Shown here: positions 7,341-10,947 of the stretch, piece after piece
Numbering within the stretch: the first letter of the stretch is position 1
Layout of the letters: each line of letters begins with the position of its first letter
Assembly (NCBI GenBank): GCA_038324385.1
Contig: JBBQHX010000111.1
Span: forward strand, 1 to 10,947
DNA length: 10,947 nt
From: JBBQHX01 sp038324385
GTDB taxonomy: Bacteria; Gemmatimonadota; Gemmatimonadetes; Gemmatimonadales; Gemmatimonadaceae
Direction of reading: 5' to 3'
The notes under the pieces: generated by a model
What the model saw: the letters and a program-made list of their open reading frames with translations, nothing else
Database searches by the model: none
What the model was told of the DNA's origin: nothing
Program-made: the position numbers and the translations under genes

Positions 7341-7436
7341 CAGCCTCCCCGGGGCCGCCGACGTGCGCCGGGCGCGTCGCGAGAAGGGTGCCGACGGCGA
7401 CCACGGCCGCGGGTGACGCAGCGCCGTCCCCTGCAG

Positions 7437-7450
7437 GTCCGACGTCGGAC
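7437..7450. promoter_or_regulatory. 14-bp perfect palindrome, possible operator
   Basis: GTCCGACGTCGGAC is self-complementary over 14 bp and sits between the divergent acnA and SRAP genes, about 111 nt before the SRAP ATG. It could bind a dimeric regulator. In DNA this GC-rich a 14-bp palindrome may also arise by chance. Confidence 0.2.
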
Positions 7451-7561
7451 GGGGCGGACCGTTACCGTTCGGCGCGCCGGCGAGACCACGCCGCGCTCGG
7501 GGCGCCGCCCGCCAACAACCGGCAGTCGCCGCAGCAGCCCTCCCCGTTTCCCCCCGCCACC

Positions 7562-8347
7562 ATGTGCGGACGCTTCGGCCTCGCCGACCCCCGACGACTC
7601 GCGCACTCGGCGACGTTGCGCCTGTTGAACGTGGTGACGGTCGCCGATGGCGTGCCGGATCCGCTGGCGCCGCGATTCAACGTCGCGCCGATGACCTCGG
7701 TGCTGGCGACGCTCGACGTGCGCCGCGCGGGGGCGATGCACCGCACGCTGGCGATGCTGCGGTGGGGACTCGTCCCGCGCTGGGCGGACGATGCCTCCAT
7801 CGCCAATCGATTGGCGAACGCGCGCGCCGAAACGGTGGCCGGGAAGCCGAGCTTCCGCGAGGCGTGGTCGCGTGGACAGCGATGCGCGATCCTCGCGGAC
7901 GTCTTCTACGAGTGGCAGGACGTTGGGGACGTCGCCGCCGATCCGCGCAACGGCGATCCGGGGACGACCGGCCTCCGTCCGGTGCGTCGTCAGACGAAAC
8001 CCGCGAAACAGCCGTGGGCGCTGGGGCTCGCCGATCGCGGGCCGTTCGCCTTCGCCGGCCTCTGGGAACGGTGGCGCGACCCGCGGCAGCCGGACGCGGC
8101 GCCGCTCGTGACCTGCACGATCATCACGACGGCGCCGAACGCCCTGGTTGCGCCGATCCACGACCGGATGCCGGTGATCCTGACGGGCGACGCGCTCGCC
8201 GAGTGGGTGGATCGGAACACCACACCCGCTGCCGCGCACCGCCTCCTGCGGCCCTATCCTGCCGAGTCGATGGAGGCCTGGCGTATCGACACGCGGGTGA
8301 ACACGCCGGCGAACGACGAGCCCGAGGTGCTGGCGCGCATCGCGTGA
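7562..8347 (+). CDS. yedK: SRAP/HMCES-family abasic-site protein (YedK-like)
   Basis: This 261-aa SOS-response-associated peptidase-fold protein is predicted to shield abasic sites in single-stranded DNA by forming a thiazolidine link with its N-terminal cysteine. The start is fixed by biology: after Met removal Cys2 (MCGRFG) must be the N-terminus, so ATG 7562 is right although the frame stays open upstream to 7388. Conserved residues are RFNVAP (38-43), RWGLVPRWA (67-75), NARAET (86-91), the catalytic-region Glu117 in FYEW (115-118) and His200 in IHDRMPVIL (199-207). Between FYEW and KQPW (149-152) there are about 30 residues where family members usually have a short loop, so about 20 residues look inserted. 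No Shine-Dalgarno is visible before the start. It is divergent from acnA and followed on the same strand after 228 nt by an M20 hydrolase. I see no LexA-type box. Confidence 0.93.
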   Translation: MCGRFGLADPRRLAHSATLRLLNVVTVADGVPDPLAPRFNVAPMTSVLATLDVRRAGAMHRTLAMLRWGLVPRWADDASIANRLANARAETVAGKPSFREAWSRGQRCAILADVFYEWQDVGDVAADPRNGDPGTTGLRPVRRQTKPAKQPWALGLADRGPFAFAGLWERWRDPRQPDAAPLVTCTIITTAPNALVAPIHDRMPVILTGDALAEWVDRNTTPAAAHRLLRPYPAESMEAWRIDTRVNTPANDEPEVLARIA

Positions 8348-8575
8348 GGCACGCCGGGGAGCCAGATGCGTGGATCCCTGTCGCCTGACGAGCGGTGAGC
8401 GTAGCGCCGAGCTCGTGTGCATCCGCTGCGGCATCGACCACTGCAACACGAGATCCGCGTGGGCACGTGCGCCCGCCGTTCCCGCTCGTCGGGTCGCTCA
8501 CAGTCGCACCGGCAACATGGCGATGCACCCGCGTGCCCGCTTGCGTCGGGGCGGGCTCCCGTGTCGATTGCGCGC

Positions 8576-9619
8576 ATGACTGATGCCGCCCCCGGCCCGC
8601 CTCTCGACCCCGTCGCAATCGCGGTCGAGCTGATGCAGATCGACTCGACCAGCGGCAGCGAGGGCGCGGTGATCGCGCACGTTGAGTCGCTGCTCGCCCG
8701 CCGAGGCTGGACGACCCGCCGCATCCCGGTCACCGCCGGGCGGGACGACCTTCTCGCCACCACAGGCGCCGACCCGCGCGTCACCTTCTCGACCCATCTC
8801 GACACCGTGCCGCCCTACATCGCGCCGAGGCTCGACCTGGCCGAGGGGCGGCTGCACGGCCGCGGCGCCTGTGACGCCAAGGGGATCGCCGCGGTGATGC
8901 TCTGCGCGGCCGAACGGCTGCGCGACCGGGGCGTCCCGGTGGCCGTCCTGCTCGTCGTCGGCGAGGAGACGACGCACGATGGCGCCCACGCCGCCAACGA
9001 GGCGCTCGCGTCAGGCGCCCTCGGCATCGCGCCGCACGCGCTGATCAACGGCGAGCCGACGGAGAGCACGCTCGCCGTGGGGACGAAGGGCGCGATCCGC
9101 TTCACCCTTCGCACCGAGGGACGCGCTGCGCACTCCGCCTACCCGCACCTCGGCCGTTCCGCCACCGCCGATCTCGTCAGGCTGCTCACCGAGCTCGACA
9201 CGCTCGACCTGCCGACGCATCCCGTCCTCGGCGCGACGACGATCAACATCGGCCATCTCGCCGGCGGTGTCGCCGACAACGTCATCGCGCCGTGGGCGGA
9301 GGCTCGCTGCATGGCGCGACTGGTCGGGCCGCCTGACGAGCTCCTCGCCCTGATCGAACGTTGGGTCGACGGGCGTGCGACCGTCACGCCGGGCATCACG
9401 ATCGATCCCATCCTGCTTGGCACCATCGACGGCTTCGCCACGTCGGTGGCGGCGTTCGCGACGGACATCCCGGCGCTGGACCGGTGGGGGACGCCGTATC
9501 TGTTCGGGCCGGGCTCGATCCACGTCGCGCATACGGATGACGAGTTCGTCGAGATCGCCGAGCTTCGTGCGGCGTTGGATGCGTACGTCGGGATCGCCGA
9601 GCACGTCAGCCAGGCGTGA
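8576..9619 (+). CDS. M20-family zinc amidohydrolase (ArgE/DapE/LysK-like deacylase)
   Basis: This 347-aa cytosolic metallohydrolase probably removes an acyl group from an N-acyl amino acid such as N-acetylornithine or N-acetyl-lysine. Predicted two-zinc site residues are all present: His74 in FSTHLDTVPP, bridging Asp100 in GRGACDAKG, general base Glu130 and ligand Glu131 in VGEET, Glu160 in NGEPTE, and His319 in HVAHTDDEF. The lid/dimerisation domain (about 168-280) contains His186 in AAHSAYP. The length is slightly below the usual 360-400. ATG 8576 is chosen because MTDAAPGPP leads directly into the family fold; the in-frame extension from 8417 is Arg/Ser/His-rich and unlike the family. No good Shine-Dalgarno precedes it. 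Its ATG overlaps the stop of a 69-codon frame (ATGA). The substrate cannot be fixed: no arginine or lysine biosynthesis genes are next to it. Confidence 0.9.
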   Translation: MTDAAPGPPLDPVAIAVELMQIDSTSGSEGAVIAHVESLLARRGWTTRRIPVTAGRDDLLATTGADPRVTFSTHLDTVPPYIAPRLDLAEGRLHGRGACDAKGIAAVMLCAAERLRDRGVPVAVLLVVGEETTHDGAHAANEALASGALGIAPHALINGEPTESTLAVGTKGAIRFTLRTEGRAAHSAYPHLGRSATADLVRLLTELDTLDLPTHPVLGATTINIGHLAGGVADNVIAPWAEARCMARLVGPPDELLALIERWVDGRATVTPGITIDPILLGTIDGFATSVAAFATDIPALDRWGTPYLFGPGSIHVAHTDDEFVEIAELRAALDAYVGIAEHVSQA

Positions 9620-9630
9620 TAGTGGTAGGG

Positions 9631-9755
9631 GCGACCGGCCGGTCGGCCTTACGGCACGGGTGTCCGACCCCGCCCGACGACCCCGCCCGACGACCCCGCC
9701 CGACGACCCCGCCCGACGACCCCGACAGCATCTGCGGCAGCAGCGACCGGCCGGC
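9631..9755. repeat. GC palindromes framing a 13-bp tandem array
   Basis: The convergent gap between the M20 hydrolase and the ferredoxin begins with a perfect 14-bp palindrome, CGACCGGCCGGTCG (9632-9645). After the tandem array the same 12-mer GCGACCGGCCGG recurs at 9743-9754. The two copies are direct repeats and each can also pair with the other, so the block could fold as one structure. It is well placed to end transcription from both sides, though it lacks T-tracts. Confidence 0.6.
9664..9725. repeat. 13-bp tandem repeat, about 4.7 copies
   Basis: CCCCGCCCGACGA is repeated four times exactly (9668-9680, 9681-9693, 9694-9706, 9707-9719), with a partial unit on each side (CCGA at 9664-9667 and CCCCGA at 9720-9725). 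It lies wholly between genes. The identical copies suggest recent slippage expansion, so copy number may vary between strains. Confidence 0.92.
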
Positions 9756-9766
9756 CGCTTCTAGAC

Positions 9767-10075
9767 CTACCGCCGCCGGATCTTCGGCCGCTCGATCGTC
9801 CGGGTCCGGACCCCGTCCTCATACCCGCCCAACGTCGCCGTCAGCTCCGGCGCCAGGTCGTCAGGCGCCGTCGCGCCCACCGCGGCGTCGGCGTCCACCG
9901 CGCGGATCGCCCGCGTCGGGCACTGCCGCACGAAGTCTCCGTCCGCTGGCGACCAGACCAGCTCCGTCACCCGCGGCACGGCGATGCGCCGGCTGTCGAG
10001 CATCATCACGTCAGGCGCGAGGGCGACACAGGTGCCGCAGCCGATGCACCGCGTCTCGTCCACTGAGAGCGTCAC
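9767..10075 (-). CDS. Single-cluster [4Fe-4S] ferredoxin with C-terminal tail
   Basis: This 102-aa electron carrier has Cys10, Cys13 and Cys16 in CIGCGTCVALAP and Cys52 in QCPTRAI, the CxxCxxC...CP pattern of monocluster ferredoxins. The second cysteine of the motif is present, which favours [4Fe-4S] over [3Fe-4S]. The fold ends near residue 62. The remaining 40 residues are an Ala/Asp-rich linker and a basic tail (IERPKIRRR) not needed for the cluster. The start is GTG 10075, giving MTLSVDETRC, the normal distance before the first cysteine. The frame stays open upstream for 11 codons to the TAG of the phospholipase gene, so no longer start exists without crossing that stop. It is 33 nt downstream of the patatin gene on the same strand and probably co-transcribed. 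The redox partner is not in the window. Confidence 0.9.
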   Translation of the reverse strand: MTLSVDETRCIGCGTCVALAPDVMMLDSRRIAVPRVTELVWSPADGDFVRQCPTRAIRAVDADAAVGATAPDDLAPELTATLGGYEDGVRTRTIERPKIRRR

Positions 10076-10108
10076 GCGCCGCTTCGGGAAGATCCCGCCG
10101 CGTGCCGC

Positions 10109-10933
10109 CTAACAGCTGTCGAGCGAGCCTAACGCCTCTTCGGCCGCCCGCTCGCCCGCCGAGATGAGAGCAGCGGCGTGGCCGAAGCCGAACCAGGGGA
10201 TGTGCGCGATGCGCGGGCGGATGAGCAGCATCGGCGGGCCCGACCAGTCCAGCAGGGGGCGTAGTTGCAGCCGGTGCATCATGATCGATGCGGCGCGCAT
10301 GAACAGCGACGCGAAGCCGTCCGTCGCCACGCTGGCGGCGTGCGTCAGGTCACTGCTCCCCACGTCGACCGCGATGATCGCATCGACGCCGAGGTGGGCC
10401 GTGATCGCGACGGGGAGATTGTCCATCGTCCCGCCGTCGATGCAGGTGCGGCCGTTGACCATGCCGGGCGGGAAGAAGCCGGGGAGCGCGCACGACGCAT
10501 ACACCGCGTCCACCGCCGACACGTGGGTCAGTCCGGGCAGCCCCCACACCAACTGCGTTCCATGCTCGGCGTCGACCGTATTGATCAGCAACGGGCGCGG
10601 GAATCCGTTCAACGCCGCATTCGGGACGACACTCTCGACCAGCGCGCGCAGCGGCGCCTCCAGATAGATCGACGGCGAACGCATGCGCTCGAACAGCATC
10701 CCGACGTGATTGATCCGGAACAGCTCCCGCCGCCTGAGCGTGATCGCACGCTCGGCCAGCGTTTCCGTCGGCACGCCGGCGGCGTAGGCCGTCGCGATCA
10801 GCGCGCCGATGCTGCTCCCGGCAATCACCGTCGGCTCGATCCCCATCCGGTCGAGCACGCGGAGCACGCCGATATGCGCGAACCCCTTGAGCCCACCCCC
10901 GCCGAGTACGAGTCCGATCCGCCGAGGTGCCAT
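10109..10933 (-). CDS. Patatin-like phospholipase (RssA/NTE-type)
   Basis: This 274-aa serine hydrolase has a Ser-Asp dyad and is predicted to cleave acyl esters of phospholipids or lysophospholipids. The oxyanion-hole glycines are in LVLGGGGLKGFAHIGVL (8-24), the nucleophile Ser41 is in GSSIG (39-43), and the catalytic Asp166 is in DGG (166-168), followed by TMDNLPV. The ASCALPGFFPP segment (146-156) is also typical of bacterial patatins. It is a compact single-domain protein with no signal peptide and no membrane segment beyond the fold, so a cytosolic or membrane-associated location is likely. The ATG at 10933 is only 14 nt from the window edge, so the upstream context is unknown. The gene ends TGT-TAG 33 nt before the ferredoxin GTG. 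Leu268 is a TTA codon. The substrate cannot be inferred. Confidence 0.93.
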   Translation of the reverse strand: MAPRRIGLVLGGGGLKGFAHIGVLRVLDRMGIEPTVIAGSSIGALIATAYAAGVPTETLAERAITLRRRELFRINHVGMLFERMRSPSIYLEAPLRALVESVVPNAALNGFPRPLLINTVDAEHGTQLVWGLPGLTHVSAVDAVYASCALPGFFPPGMVNGRTCIDGGTMDNLPVAITAHLGVDAIIAVDVGSSDLTHAASVATDGFASLFMRAASIMMHRLQLRPLLDWSGPPMLLIRPRIAHIPWFGFGHAAALISAGERAAEEALGSLDSC

Positions 10934-10947
10934 GATCCACGAGATGA

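Larger units (their letters stand above)
7215..7561. other. 347-nt divergent intergenic region
   Basis: This region carries the start signals of acnA (-) and the SRAP gene (+). The one AT-rich spot is at 7331-7340 and gives a candidate extended -10 for acnA. A perfect 14-bp palindrome GTCCGACGTCGGAC lies at 7437-7450. No terminator, RNA gene or further coding frame is convincing. Upstream in-frame extensions of both flanking genes run into it but have poor protein character. Confidence 0.5.

Noticed and set aside
7388..7561. Upstream extension of the SRAP gene
   Set aside because: Function requires Cys2 to be the mature N-terminus, so the MCGRFG start at 7562 must be used.
8417..8575. Upstream extension of the M20 hydrolase
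   Set aside because: Its Ser/Arg/His-rich composition is unlike the family; the fold begins shortly after ATG 8576.
9616..10167. Plus-strand frame through the 13-bp array and across the ferredoxin
   Set aside because: It is low-complexity Pro/Arg/Ser sequence produced by the tandem repeat and the antisense of the ferredoxin.

Overview
The window is very GC-rich and densely coded. Codons end mostly in G or C, and Leu-TTA is almost absent. A lipoprotein with a classical lipobox plus a periplasm-type DegP/HtrA protease points to a diderm (Gram-negative) bacterium. The style resembles Gemmatimonadota or another high-GC environmental phylum, but this is an impression and no marker here settles it.

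Layout. Positions 1-61 may hold the last codons of a + strand gene; 62-427 has no secure gene. A glycine-zipper lipoprotein (428-1012, +) converges on a DegP/HtrA protease (1110-2543, -), with a perfect 34-bp palindrome between them. Upstream of the protease on the same strand lies a CLC-type anion transporter (2664-3983, -) whose motifs match the fluoride/proton (CLC-F, SycA-like) branch. A 447-nt gene-free stretch (3984-4430) holds a roughly 264-bp element bounded by inverted 9-nt 'GCGGAGGAC'-type repeats. It separates the transporter from aconitase A (4431-7214, -). A 347-nt divergent region follows, then a SRAP/YedK abasic-site shield protein (7562-8347, +) and an M20 zinc amidohydrolase of ArgE/DapE/LysK type (8576-9619, +). 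Positions 9620-9766 contain a 13-bp tandem repeat framed by GACCGGCC palindromes. The last two genes, a patatin-like phospholipase (10109-10933, -) and a single-cluster [4Fe-4S] ferredoxin (9767-10075, -), are 33 nt apart and probably co-transcribed.

The genes look like ordinary chromosomal housekeeping and stress genes: envelope protein quality control, anion export, TCA cycle, DNA-lesion protection, amidohydrolysis, lipid hydrolysis and electron transfer. I see no CRISPR array, phage, transposase, toxin-antitoxin pair or defence island, and nothing that clearly forms a new multi-gene system. The points most worth a second look are the CLC-F assignment, the inverted-repeat element upstream of it, the 13-bp tandem array, the confinement of every Leu-TTA codon to a GTTAGG context, and an insertion in the SRAP protein.
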